DNA of 64,000 nucleotides from Pontivivens nitratireducens (GTDB taxonomy: Bacteria > Pseudomonadota > Alphaproteobacteria > Rhodobacterales > Rhodobacteraceae). Positions 52,480 to 61,545 of this stretch are shown piece after piece. The stretch covers positions 186,001-250,000 of the forward strand of contig NZ_JACJUQ010000003.1 of assembly GCF_014235845.1 (NCBI RefSeq). Reading direction: 5' to 3'. The position numbers and the translations under genes were made by a program. Every line of letters starts with the position of its first letter. Within the stretch, counting starts at the first letter, position 1. A model generated the notes under the pieces. It worked only from the letters and a program-made list of their open reading frames with translations. It was not told the origin of the DNA and did not search any database.

Positions 52480-53166
52480 ATGGCCGAGGTGCTGCGCATC
52501 GGATCGCCGCCGATCACCGTGGTTCTGCGCCGGTCCACGCAGGCGCGGCAACTGACGTTGCGCGTGCCCTCCATCGGGGGCGACCCGATCCTGACCGCGC
52601 CCCGCCGGGTGGCGCGGCATGCGATAGACGGTTTCCTGATTGAGCGTGAGGACTGGCTGCGCGCCGCATTGGGACGCACCCCGCAACCCGTGGACATCGT
52701 CGAGGGCGCGCGGATCCCGGTGGAGGGGCAGCTGCATACCGTGCAATTGACGGGCCGTCGCGGCATCCGGGCCGAGCCCGGTCTGCTGGAGGTTCCCCGC
52801 ACGGGGGCGGGCAGTGCGCTGTCCGGCTGGCTGCGTGGGCTGGCCCGTGACAGGCTGGCCACCGCGACCACGCGCTATGCGGCCCAGCTCGGGGAGGTGC
52901 CGGGAAAATTGACCCTGCGCGACACGCGCTCGCGCTGGGGCAGTTGCACCTCGGACGGCAACCTGATGTTTTCGTGGCGGTTGATCATGGCCCCGGTCGA
53001 GGTGCTGGACTACGTCGCCGCGCATGAGGTCGCGCATCTGGTGGAAATGAACCATTCCCCCGATTTCTGGGCCATCGTCGACCGGCTGAAGCCCGGCTGG
53101 CAGGTGCATCGCGACTGGCTGCGCCGCGAGGGAGCGGATCTGCACCGCTATCGTTTCGATCCCTGA
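52480..53166 (+). CDS. YgjP-like zinc metallopeptidase (M48-related)
   Basis: A 228-residue protein of the YgjP/WLM-type family with HEVAH (182-186) followed by LVEMNHSPDFW, where a third metal ligand lies about 20 residues later, and the WGSCTSDGNLMFSWRL segment typical of the family. The natural substrate is unknown. It lies seven bases after phaZ on the same strand and probably shares its transcript. It converges with the helicase, 12 bases apart. Confidence 0.87.
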   Translation: MAEVLRIGSPPITVVLRRSTQARQLTLRVPSIGGDPILTAPRRVARHAIDGFLIEREDWLRAALGRTPQPVDIVEGARIPVEGQLHTVQLTGRRGIRAEPGLLEVPRTGAGSALSGWLRGLARDRLATATTRYAAQLGEVPGKLTLRDTRSRWGSCTSDGNLMFSWRLIMAPVEVLDYVAAHEVAHLVEMNHSPDFWAIVDRLKPGWQVHRDWLRREGADLHRYRFDP

Positions 53167-53178
53167 CGGGCGCGCGGG

Positions 53179-55563
53179 TTACTGCCCGATCTTTGCCTCA
53201 CGCAGGAGCGCGCCGATTTCCTCGTCCAGCAGGCGGCGCTCGGCCTCGCCCTTTACCGGCACGCGGCCGACTTCAAGGATCAGCGGGGCGCTCAAGGGCG
53301 TGACATGCGGGGCGGCCACGTGGTCCACCCGCCCCTTGATCCGATCCATCAACTCCTCGATCCGGTCGAAATCGACCATGCCGCGCATCGCCTCGTCGCG
53401 GGTGATCTGCAACATCAGGTGGTCGGGATCGTATCGGCGCAGCGTATCGTAGAGGATATCGGTGGAAAACGTCGCCTGACGGCCTGATTTGCGCTGGCCC
53501 GGCTGGTTTTGACTGATCAGGCCGGCGACGCGGGCGGGAATGCGGAATGTCCGCTTCATCACCATGTTCTCGGAAAACCAGGTGTCCAGGGCCTCTCTCA
53601 GATCACCCTGATCCAGCAAGCTGCCCGGATCCTCCACCGGGTCGAGCGCCCAGATCATCAGGGCGTAATCATTGGCGACAAAGCCGAGAGGGCCCAGCCC
53701 CGCGGCCTCCATCCGGCGGGTCAGGATGATACCCAGCGTCTGATGCGCGTTGCGCCCGGCAAAGGCATACCAGACCGAATGGAACTGCGCTCCGCGCTTG
53801 AACGTCTCAACCAGCAGGCGGTCGGCTTGCGGCATTTTGCTGATCCGGGATTGCAGGTCCAGCCAGTTGGCGGTGTGTTCAGGCAAGCGCGACCAAGCCG
53901 CGCGATCGTTCAGAAAGGCCAGCAGGCGGTGCGCCAGTCTGGTGGACATCGCCAGTTTCGTACCGCCGAAGGTGGCGATCTTCGGTTCCTTGCCGCTGGA
54001 TGCGCTGACCTGCACCGTCATCTCACGCAGGCCCTCGTATTTCACCACCTGGCCGCCGATCAGGAAGGTGTCGCCGGGAACCAGCGTGCTGGCGAAGCCT
54101 TCCTCGATCTCTCCCAATGTCTTGCCCCGCCGATAGGCCACCTTGAGGTTGTTCTGGTCGAGGATGGTGCCGACATTCATCCGCAGGTCACGCGCGGCAC
54201 GCGGGTCGCGCAATTGCCACTTGCCGTCCCGCTCCACCAACCGTTGATAGCGGTCATAGGCGCGCAGGGCATAGCCACCGGTGGCGCAGTAATCCAGACA
54301 CCGCTCGAACGCGGCGCGGCTGACGGTGCGGTATGCGCCGGCGCGCTTGATCTCGGCAAACAGGGCCTCCGCCGCGAAGGGGGCGGAGCAGGCGGTCAGC
54401 AGGATATGCTGGCACAACACGTCCAGTGGCGCGTCGGGGCGCGGGTCGCCGTCCAGATCGGCATGGCGCGCCGCCTCCAACGCGACACGGCATTCGATGA
54501 TCTCGAACTGGTTCGCCGGCACGATCAGCGCCTTGCTGGGGGCGTTGTAGCGGTGGTTTGCCCGGCCGATGCGCTGGACCAGCCGCTTGACGTTCTTGGG
54601 CGCGCCGATCTGGATCACCAGATCGACATCGCCCCAATCGATGCCCAGATCCAGCGATCCGGTGGCCACGACGGCCCGCAACGCGCCGCTGACCATGGCC
54701 GCCTCGACCCGCTGGCGAGCATCGCGGCTGAGCGAGCCATGATGCAGCCCGATCGGCAGGTTTTCGTCGTTCACCGCCCATAGCGCCTGAAAGAACAGCT
54801 CCGACTGGGCGCGGGTGTTTATGAAGACGATGGTGATCTTGTGTTGGCGGATCTGTTCTAGAACCTCACGCGCGGCATGTCGCCCGCCCTGACCGAACCA
54901 CGGCGGCGGCTGCTCGGTTTCCAGCATCTCGATATCGGCGGGCGGGCCGGGATCGGCGACGAGCAAATGCGTATCAGGGCCCAGAAACCGGGCGAGGGCA
55001 GGCGGATCCTCGACCGTGGCGCTCAACCCCGTGCGGCGCAGGCCGGGGGCCAGGGTTTCCAGCCGCTCCAGGCACAAGGTCATCTGATCGCCGCGTTTGC
55101 TTTCGGCCAGGGCGTGAATCTCATCGACCACCACGCGCCGCAATCCGCCGAAGATGCGCGGTGCCTCCTCATAGCTCAGCAACAGGGCCAGGCTTTCAGG
55201 TGTGGTCAGCAGGATATGGGGCGGATCGACCCTCTGGCGTTGCCGCATGCTCTGCTTGGTGTCGCCGGTTCGATCCTCGATCCGCAGATCCAATCCCATT
55301 TCGCGCACTGGTGCATCGAGGTTGCGGCGAATGTCAGCGGCCAGCGCCTTGAGTGGTGAGATATAGAGCGTGTGCATCCCCTGATGCGGCCCCGCGGCCA
55401 GTTCCACCAGCGAGGGCAGGAATCCGGCCAGCGTCTTGCCGCCGCCGGTTGGGGCGATCAGCAGAGTGGAGCGGGCCTCCGCCTGCAGCAGGGCGCGCTG
55501 ATGCGGATGCGGCGACCACCCCTTTGCGGCGAACCAGTCGGTGAATAGCTTGGGCAACTCCAT
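53179..55563 (-). CDS. Ligase-associated DEXH helicase (Lhr family)
   Basis: A 794-residue superfamily 2 helicase. Walker A is APTGGGKT (residues 37-44), the DEXH box VVVDEIHAL, motif III GLSATVEDP, and C-terminal motifs VVATGSLDLGID and QRIGRANHR. The C-terminal extension is Lhr-type. The family TIGR04121 is usually encoded with an ATP-dependent DNA ligase and two nucleases for DNA damage repair; none of those lies next to it here. The start at 55563 is the conserved MELPKLFTDWF. Confidence 0.92.
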   Translation of the reverse strand: MELPKLFTDWFAAKGWSPHPHQRALLQAEARSTLLIAPTGGGKTLAGFLPSLVELAAGPHQGMHTLYISPLKALAADIRRNLDAPVREMGLDLRIEDRTGDTKQSMRQRQRVDPPHILLTTPESLALLLSYEEAPRIFGGLRRVVVDEIHALAESKRGDQMTLCLERLETLAPGLRRTGLSATVEDPPALARFLGPDTHLLVADPGPPADIEMLETEQPPPWFGQGGRHAAREVLEQIRQHKITIVFINTRAQSELFFQALWAVNDENLPIGLHHGSLSRDARQRVEAAMVSGALRAVVATGSLDLGIDWGDVDLVIQIGAPKNVKRLVQRIGRANHRYNAPSKALIVPANQFEIIECRVALEAARHADLDGDPRPDAPLDVLCQHILLTACSAPFAAEALFAEIKRAGAYRTVSRAAFERCLDYCATGGYALRAYDRYQRLVERDGKWQLRDPRAARDLRMNVGTILDQNNLKVAYRRGKTLGEIEEGFASTLVPGDTFLIGGQVVKYEGLREMTVQVSASSGKEPKIATFGGTKLAMSTRLAHRLLAFLNDRAAWSRLPEHTANWLDLQSRISKMPQADRLLVETFKRGAQFHSVWYAFAGRNAHQTLGIILTRRMEAAGLGPLGFVANDYALMIWALDPVEDPGSLLDQGDLREALDTWFSENMVMKRTFRIPARVAGLISQNQPGQRKSGRQATFSTDILYDTLRRYDPDHLMLQITRDEAMRGMVDFDRIEELMDRIKGRVDHVAAPHVTPLSAPLILEVGRVPVKGEAERRLLDEEIGALLREAKIGQ

Positions 55564-55589
55564 AGGGCGGAGTTAATCCAGCGGGGGCC

Positions 55590-56369
55590 TCATTCAAACA
55601 CCGGCGCACGTTTCTGAACGTTGGCCATTACCGCCTCCATCTGATGCGGCTTGCCGATCAGATCGGCCTGAAGCCGCGATTCCGCCAGCAGGACTTCCTC
55701 CGGCGTTTGGGTGGCGGCGATTTCCGACAGGGCCTTGGCCGTGCGTACGGCGCTGGGCGACTTGCCCGCGATGTCTGCCGCCAGGGCCTGCGCGCGGGCC
55801 AGCGGATCCTCCGCGATTTCCGTCACAAGCCCCCAGTCCTGCGCCTGCTGCGCGGCGAAGACCTCACCCGTGTAGATCAGCCGCTTCATCACGTCGGCCC
55901 GCATCAGACGCGGCAGCAGGACCATGCCGCCCATGTCGGGGACAAGACCCCATTTCATTTCCATGATGCTCAGCCGCGTGTCCGGGGCCGCAATGCGGAT
56001 ATCCGCCCCCAGCGCGATTTGCAGCCCGCCGCCGAAGCATGTGTGATGCACCGCCGCGATCACCGGCATCGGCAGCTCGTGCCAGACCATCGCCACCCGC
56101 TGAAACAGGTTCGAGCGCCCGTGCGTGCGATCCAACAGGGCGGCCGGGTCCGCGCCCAGCACGCCGAAGCTCGCCACATCCAGACCGGCACAGAACGCCC
56201 GCCCCGCGCCCGACAGCACCACGGCGCGCACGTCGTCGCGGTTCACCGCCTCGCCCGCGGCGGCGATCCCGTCCAGCATCGCGGGGTCCAGCGCGTTCAT
56301 CTTGTCCGCACGGTTCAGGCGCACATGCGCGACGTGATCCGTGATCTCGATCGTAACCCGGTCGGTCAT
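55590..56369 (-). CDS. Enoyl-CoA hydratase/isomerase family protein (crotonase)
   Basis: A 259-residue crotonase-fold protein. GAGRAFCAGLDV near residue 55-66 and HTCFGGGLQIALGADIRIAAPD near 108 form the oxyanion-hole regions; MEMKWGLVPDMGG contains candidate catalytic acids (E at one of the usual two positions, Asp at the other). It could hydrate or isomerise an acyl-CoA; the exact reaction is not decided. Its ATG overlaps the stop of the Tad-locus ATPase (ATGA), an unusual coupling. Confidence 0.9.
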   Translation of the reverse strand: MTDRVTIEITDHVAHVRLNRADKMNALDPAMLDGIAAAGEAVNRDDVRAVVLSGAGRAFCAGLDVASFGVLGADPAALLDRTHGRSNLFQRVAMVWHELPMPVIAAVHHTCFGGGLQIALGADIRIAAPDTRLSIMEMKWGLVPDMGGMVLLPRLMRADVMKRLIYTGEVFAAQQAQDWGLVTEIAEDPLARAQALAADIAGKSPSAVRTAKALSEIAATQTPEEVLLAESRLQADLIGKPHQMEAVMANVQKRAPVFE

Positions 56370-57679
56370 CCCATTCCCTTCGCATCGCTGGAGTCGCTAT
56401 CGACGTAGAGGTTCTCCCACGCCCGTTCCATCAACGGGATCGTCATTTCACGCGCGATCCCCTCGTAATCGCAGATCGAGCCCATCTGGCTCATCAAGAA
56501 GGGCGCATGATAGGCCGCGAAAGGCCCGTTCGGGCTGGGATACAGATTGCGCAGCATGTGCGTGATGACATCCTCACGCGGTTCGAACCCGGCCTTGCGC
56601 GACATGATGACAAACATCTTGAGGAAGTCCTGCTGACCCGGCCGGTCGATCTTGACCTTGTAATAGATCCGCCGCAACGCGGCACCGTCGAACAGGTCCG
56701 TGGGCGCGAAGTTGGTGGAGAAGATCACAAGCGTGTCGAACGGCACGGTGAACTTCTGCCCCGATTGCAGGCTCAGCAGATCGTAGCGCTGTTCGATCGG
56801 CACGATCCAGCGGTTCATCAGTGCCTGCGCGCTTTCGCGTTGCCGGCCCAGATCGTCAACGATAAACACTCCGCCCGTCGCCTTGAGCTGCAAGGGCGCC
56901 TGATAGGTGCGGCTGACCGGATTGTAGCCCAGATCGAGCATGTCCAGCGTCAGTTCCCCCCCTGTGATGACCGAGGGCCGCTTGCACATCACATAGCGCG
57001 GGTCGAATGGCGGGCGCGATCTGATCGCGTGGGGATCGGATTGCGGACCGGCAATGACCTGATGCACGATCGGATCGAACAGGCTGATGGTCTGCCCGAA
57101 CACGACCAGGGTATGCGGGATGAAGACCGCATCCCCCAGCGCATCGCGGATCGCCTCGGACAGCACGGATTTGCCGTTGCCCGGCGGGCCGTAGAACAGG
57201 ATGGACCGGCCCGAATTCACCGCCGGTCCCAATTTGTCGAGCATTCCGGGCGGCAGGACCAGATGGCTCGACGCGGCCTCCAACTGAGCCTTGCGGATTG
57301 CCGCGCCGGCGACGCTTTGCCGTTTGCTCTGCGCCTCGAATGCGTCGAGCGAAATCGGGAAAGTGCCGTAATATTCCGATTGCGCCAGCGCGTCCTGCGC
57401 CCGCGCGCGGCCCAGATCGGTCAGTTGATAGCGCAGCTCGGAGGCCACCTCGACCCCCCGGTTTCCCAACGTCTCGATCAGGTTTTGCGTGCGGGCAATG
57501 TCGATCAGCGCGTCGATGATCGGCGTCATCACACCGCAGGCCCGCGCCAGTTCCGTGGGCAGGCTCAGGCTCATCCGAAACATGGTCTTGAGCATCAGAT
57601 CCCGCGCGAACGTGGTGTCCAGCCCCAGATCCTCCAGTCGGGTGGGGGCCTGTGGTGCGGTCTGTGGCAGCGCGCTCAT
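56366..57679 (-). CDS. AAA ATPase linked to the Tad pilus locus
   Basis: A 437-residue ATPase with an N-terminal winged-helix-like region (residues ~20-100, LTDLGRARAQDAL), Walker A GPPGNGKS at 164-171, Walker B-like GGVFIVDDLGRQ, and a sensor region NFAPTDLFDGAALRRI. Such ATPases sit beside tad genes in Rhodobacterales and have no established function. It starts four bases after the prepilin peptidase stop, so it belongs to the Tad transcript. The large size excludes CpaF-type secretion ATPase. Confidence 0.83.
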   Translation of the reverse strand: MSALPQTAPQAPTRLEDLGLDTTFARDLMLKTMFRMSLSLPTELARACGVMTPIIDALIDIARTQNLIETLGNRGVEVASELRYQLTDLGRARAQDALAQSEYYGTFPISLDAFEAQSKRQSVAGAAIRKAQLEAASSHLVLPPGMLDKLGPAVNSGRSILFYGPPGNGKSVLSEAIRDALGDAVFIPHTLVVFGQTISLFDPIVHQVIAGPQSDPHAIRSRPPFDPRYVMCKRPSVITGGELTLDMLDLGYNPVSRTYQAPLQLKATGGVFIVDDLGRQRESAQALMNRWIVPIEQRYDLLSLQSGQKFTVPFDTLVIFSTNFAPTDLFDGAALRRIYYKVKIDRPGQQDFLKMFVIMSRKAGFEPREDVITHMLRNLYPSPNGPFAAYHAPFLMSQMGSICDYEGIAREMTIPLMERAWENLYVDSDSSDAKGMG

Positions 57680-57682
57680 CGC

Positions 57683-58171
57683 TCAGATTTCCGTGGCGAG
57701 CAGCAGGAGGTAGAAGATCAGCGACACTGATAGCGCCACCCCGTAGGAGAAAACGCCCTTTGCCGACCAGCTCGCCCAATCGGGGGCCATCGCGCGCATC
57801 GCGGGAATCCGACCGACCATGCGGTGGGTCAGCAGACCCGTCAGCGCCATGATTCCCAGGATACGCATGAAAAACGTCATGTCCGCAGGATCGACGAACA
57901 GAAAGACTGCCGCAGCGAATTTGACATCGCCCGCCCCCATCTGCCCCAGCGCATACAGCACCAGACCGATGGCGAAGACGATGCCCCCCGCCAGCAGGCG
58001 CATCGGAATTTCGCTCAGCGGCACCGTCAGCGGCACCACGATCACGAAGATCGCGAGCATCGCGATACTGATCCGGTTCGGAATGCGCATGGCGCTGAAA
58101 TCTGTCCAGACCGCGATCAGCGCGGGAACGGCAACAGCACACAGATGAATCAAGGCTATGGTCGGGGTCAT
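57683..58171 (-). CDS. cpaA: A24 family prepilin peptidase (CpaA/TadV)
   Basis: A 162-residue integral membrane aspartyl protease with the two active-site aspartates: one in AVWTDFSAMRIPN near residue 24 and one in the GxGD-type GQMGAGDVKFAAA. It removes the leader from Flp pilins and pseudopilins before assembly. The gene begins at ATG 58171, overlapping the stop of the TPR gene (ATGA). No methyltransferase domain is fused, as normal for TadV. Confidence 0.9.
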   Translation of the reverse strand: MTPTIALIHLCAVAVPALIAVWTDFSAMRIPNRISIAMLAIFVIVVPLTVPLSEIPMRLLAGGIVFAIGLVLYALGQMGAGDVKFAAAVFLFVDPADMTFFMRILGIMALTGLLTHRMVGRIPAMRAMAPDWASWSAKGVFSYGVALSVSLIFYLLLLATEI

Positions 58172-59016
58172 CTGTTCACGGCACTTTGCAAGGCGGCCAG
58201 CTTGTCCGCGGCGGCGGCGAAGTGGCGCGGATGTGTTTCCACCGCCAGTTCCAGCAGCCCGCGCGCGATATCGGGCTGATCCTGGCGCAGCGCGACGAGG
58301 GCCATGTTGTGATAGATTTGCGCCCGCTCTTCCTCGCTCAACGGGACGACGGGCAGGGCGTAGTTGCCCTGCAAGGCCCGCGCGATGGCGAGGTTGTTCT
58401 TCGCGCCGAAGCTTTGTGGATCGTAGCGGACGGATTCGGAAAATTGCCGCGCTGCCCCCACCAGATCGCCGCGCGACATCTTGGATACGCCCCAGTTGTT
58501 GAGAATCGGCGCCGGTTGCGAGGTCAGGTTGCGCGCCTTGGCATAGAAACCGTCCGCCGCGTCCCACCGCTCGTAATTGTCCGCGACAATGGCGTTGAGC
58601 TGGTTCCAGCGGTATTCCTCGGCCCCCCCGCGTACGAGCGACAATTGTGCTTCGGCGCGGTCCCACTGGTTCAGGCGCACCAGCGATTGTGCATAGGTGA
58701 TGCGGTCGCGATCCTCCAGATTGCCCTGTTCGTCCAGACGCTCGAACGCGATGACAGCCTCGTCGTTTCGGTCGGCGCGGGTCAGGCTGATGGCATAGCC
58801 CCGCTGGAAATCCAGCCGGTCCGGCTCATCCGCCAGGGAGGAGCGGAAAAACTGCACCGCCGCCTCCGGCTCCCCGGTGGTCAGCATCAGTTCCGTCAGG
58901 TTCACGCTGTCGATTGCGTTGAGCGTCTGCGGCGTCGGGTCGAAGGGGGCGCGTGGTTCGCACGCGCCCAGGGCCATCACCCCTGCCGTGCCCAAAATCG
59001 CCAGTTTGCGTTTCAT
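58168..59016 (-). CDS. TPR lipoprotein of the Tad locus (TadD-like)
   Basis: A 282-residue lipoprotein: signal peptide with lipobox LGAC (Cys19), then several tetratricopeptide-type helical repeats, including LNNWGVSKMSRGDLVGAARQFSESVRYDP. TadD is the pilotin-like protein needed for secretin localisation. It overlaps the second TPR gene upstream and cpaA downstream by four bases each. Confidence 0.85.
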   Translation of the reverse strand: MKRKLAILGTAGVMALGACEPRAPFDPTPQTLNAIDSVNLTELMLTTGEPEAAVQFFRSSLADEPDRLDFQRGYAISLTRADRNDEAVIAFERLDEQGNLEDRDRITYAQSLVRLNQWDRAEAQLSLVRGGAEEYRWNQLNAIVADNYERWDAADGFYAKARNLTSQPAPILNNWGVSKMSRGDLVGAARQFSESVRYDPQSFGAKNNLAIARALQGNYALPVVPLSEEERAQIYHNMALVALRQDQPDIARGLLELAVETHPRHFAAAADKLAALQSAVNR

Positions 59017-59579
59017 TCTGCCTCCCCCTCGCCCAGAAGATACCGGCCTGATCCCTGTCGTACCAGCGTCAAATCCGTCTGTGCGGTGTCAGATACCGGC
59101 ACGACGTCGCCCTGCAATTCCTCGATCCGGGCCAGATTGGCGCGGGCGACCTCGTTCGAACCGCTCGACAACGCGAATGCGGTCTGGAAGGCGTTGCGGG
59201 CGGTGGCGAGGTCCTGCATGCTCAGGGCGACGACGCCCAGATTGTTCCATGCCTCGACCGAGGCGGGTGCCTTATCCACCGCGATCTCCAGAAACCGTTT
59301 CGCCGCGCGCAACCGGCCCAGCCGTGCGTTGACGGTCCCCAGCGCGGCCTCGATCTGTCCTGACGGGCCGGTCTGCCCGCTCGCATAGGCGCGGGTGAAG
59401 GCGCGCAGGGCCAGTTCGTACTGCCCCGCCCGCATCAATAAATGCCCGGTCGCCAGCGGATCGTCCACCTGATCCACGTCATAGACGGTGGGCATGACAC
59501 TGCGCATCTGCGGAACCGGCTCCTGCGGCGTGCAGGCGGCCAGCATGGCCAGCAGGATCAGCACGGCCCTACCCGCCAA
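59013..59579 (-). CDS. Second TPR lipoprotein of the Tad locus (TadD-like)
   Basis: A 188-residue lipoprotein with lipobox LAAC (Cys16) and three TPR-like repeats (e.g. WNNLGVVALSMQDLATARNAF). It resembles TadD and may partner the longer TPR protein. Its start overlaps the tadC stop region (11 bases), and its stop overlaps the next gene (ATGA). Which of the two is true TadD is not decided. Confidence 0.83.
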   Translation of the reverse strand: MAGRAVLILLAMLAACTPQEPVPQMRSVMPTVYDVDQVDDPLATGHLLMRAGQYELALRAFTRAYASGQTGPSGQIEAALGTVNARLGRLRAAKRFLEIAVDKAPASVEAWNNLGVVALSMQDLATARNAFQTAFALSSGSNEVARANLARIEELQGDVVPVSDTAQTDLTLVRQGSGRYLLGEGEAE

Positions 59580-60579
59580 GGGTGTTCAGGATGTCATAGA
59601 CCGACGGTCCGACCAGAATGATCAGCAGCGGCGGCACGGTGAACAGCATCGTGCCCAGGGTCAGTTTCGTGGGCAGGGTGTTGGCCTTCTCCTCCGCCCG
59701 CATGACCCGCTTGTCGCGCATTTCCGCGCCATAGACCCGCAGCGCCGAGGCGATCGACGTGCCGAAGCTGGCGGACTGGATCAGAACGGTGACGAAGCTG
59801 GACACGTCCGGCACGCCGCAGCGTTCAGCCATGTCGCGCAGCACGGTGACGCGGTCCTTGCCTGCGCGCACTTCGTTCGCGACGATCTCGAATTCCTCGG
59901 CCAGGGTAGGATAGCCGACGCGGATTTCCTCGGACACGCGCAGGATCGCCTGATCCAGCGACTGGCCCGCCTCGACGCAGACCAGCATCAGGTCCAGCGC
60001 ATCGGGAAAGCCGACGGCGATTTCCTCCTGCCGTTCCTGCAGGCGTTTGGTGACCCAGTAATTCGGCCCCATGTAGCCGATCAGACCGGGGATCGCGACA
60101 TACATCATCATCTTGGTCAGGTCGGTATTGTCGCCTGCCGTGATCAGATAAAACACTAGCCCCGTGCCAAGCAGCCCGATGCCCAGCGTCACCCGAAGGA
60201 AAAAGAAGGTCGAAACGGCGGAGCGGCTGCGATAGCCCGCGCGGGTCAGCTTCAGCCGGATTTCCGAGAATTCCTTCTGGTCCTGCGGCTCCAGATACGG
60301 CGCGAGCGAGGCCAGACCCCGTGCGCCGAGATCGTGGCGCAGTTGCAGGCCGGTCTGCTGCCGAACTGGCCGCGTCTTGCCTGGGCGGGACTGCCCGCTA
60401 TGGCCCCCGTCCTCATGCAGGCGGTCGAGCCGGTCCGCCGGGCGGCGCAGCGCGATCGGCGCGGCCAGGGCCAGCATCAGCAACATCAGCGCGATGGAGG
60501 CATAGAGCGGCCCCAGCGGTCCCAGCGCCGCCTCCAGAAACACGTAAGCCGTGTCGAGCTTGTCGAGCACTGCATTCAT
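59569..60579 (-). CDS. tadC: Type II secretion F family protein TadC
   Basis: A 336-residue inner-membrane protein of the T2SSF fold with helices near the start (~18-45), around 130-175 and at the C-terminus; the central VCVEAGQSLDQAILRVS and SASFGTSIASALRVYGAEMR are the conserved F-domain segments. It forms the pilus assembly platform with TadB, whose gene lies three bases upstream. Confidence 0.93.
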   Translation of the reverse strand: MNAVLDKLDTAYVFLEAALGPLGPLYASIALMLLMLALAAPIALRRPADRLDRLHEDGGHSGQSRPGKTRPVRQQTGLQLRHDLGARGLASLAPYLEPQDQKEFSEIRLKLTRAGYRSRSAVSTFFFLRVTLGIGLLGTGLVFYLITAGDNTDLTKMMMYVAIPGLIGYMGPNYWVTKRLQERQEEIAVGFPDALDLMLVCVEAGQSLDQAILRVSEEIRVGYPTLAEEFEIVANEVRAGKDRVTVLRDMAERCGVPDVSSFVTVLIQSASFGTSIASALRVYGAEMRDKRVMRAEEKANTLPTKLTLGTMLFTVPPLLIILVGPSVYDILNTLGG

Positions 60580-60582
60580 CGG

Positions 60583-61545
60583 TCAGACCTTGATATTGAC
60601 CATCGCCCGCATGAACAGGACGTTGACCACCAGAAACACACCCACGACGATCACCGCCGGGGTAAACAGCGAGGTTTCCTGAACCTCGTCGTAATAATTC
60701 GGCTCCACCAACTGGATGATGATGATCGCCAGCAGAGGGAAGACCGAGAGGAACCAGCCGGACCAGCGAGCCTCGGCCGTGATTGCCTTGACCCGGCGGA
60801 ACAGCTTGAAGCGTGATCGGATCACAGCCGACAGGCCTGCCAGAACCTCTGCCAGATTGCCGCCCGACTGCGCCTGAATGCTGACCGCGACCGACAGGAA
60901 CCGCAAATCCTGGACCGAGATACGCTCCGCCATCCGGGCCAGCGATTCCGTGATGTCCATGCCGTATGTCGCCTCATCCGCGATGATGCCGAATTCGGTG
61001 CCCAGCGGATCGGGCATCTCATGCGCCACGATGGAGACGGAGGAGGAGAACGGATGCCCCACCCGCAAGGATCGCACGATCAGTTCCACCGCGTCGGGCA
61101 ATTGTTCCTCGAACAGGGCCATGCGCGCCTTGGCCTTGTTGTTCAACCAAAGGTAGACCCCGGCGAACCCCATCAGGATCGAAATGCCGATCCGCAGAAC
61201 CAAAGCCGCGCTGGAGAAGATCGTCAGCAGCACGAAGACCATGATCGCCATCATGCCGATGACCAGCACCAGACCGCGCGGCGTGAACGCGATGTTCGCC
61301 TGCGCCGCACGTTCGTATAGCGGCGCCATGATCGGGATGCCGGAATTGCGGCGATGCTGGTCCCGCTCGGCCCGCAGGGTTTCCAGCACGTCCTCGGGGT
61401 CCTCACCCTTTTCCAGCAGTTCCAGCCTGCGGTTGACCTTGCTTTCCAGGCGCACCGACTTGCCGAAGATCAGCAGGTACACCCCCTCGACCATCAGCAG
61501 GACGCCGACGAAGATCATGGCATAGATGATCGGCTCGAACGACAT
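60583..61545 (-). CDS. tadB: Type II secretion F family protein TadB
   Basis: A 320-residue platform protein with an N-terminal helix (~8-26), a pair of helices near 95-135 and two near the C-terminus. The F-domain motif LIVRSLRVGHPFSSSVSIVAHEM and the paired QAQSGGNLAEVLAGLSAVIRSR are typical of TadB. Its start overlaps the cpaF stop by one base. Confidence 0.94.
   Translation of the reverse strand: MSFEPIIYAMIFVGVLLMVEGVYLLIFGKSVRLESKVNRRLELLEKGEDPEDVLETLRAERDQHRRNSGIPIMAPLYERAAQANIAFTPRGLVLVIGMMAIMVFVLLTIFSSAALVLRIGISILMGFAGVYLWLNNKAKARMALFEEQLPDAVELIVRSLRVGHPFSSSVSIVAHEMPDPLGTEFGIIADEATYGMDITESLARMAERISVQDLRFLSVAVSIQAQSGGNLAEVLAGLSAVIRSRFKLFRRVKAITAEARWSGWFLSVFPLLAIIIIQLVEPNYYDEVQETSLFTPAVIVVGVFLVVNVLFMRAMVNIKV

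Noticed and set aside
51231-52871. A 546-codon minus-strand open frame opposite phaZ
   Set aside because: It is the antisense shadow of phaZ and the YgjP gene in a GC-rich genome; His/Arg-rich with no family features, and phaZ has a complete catalytic set.
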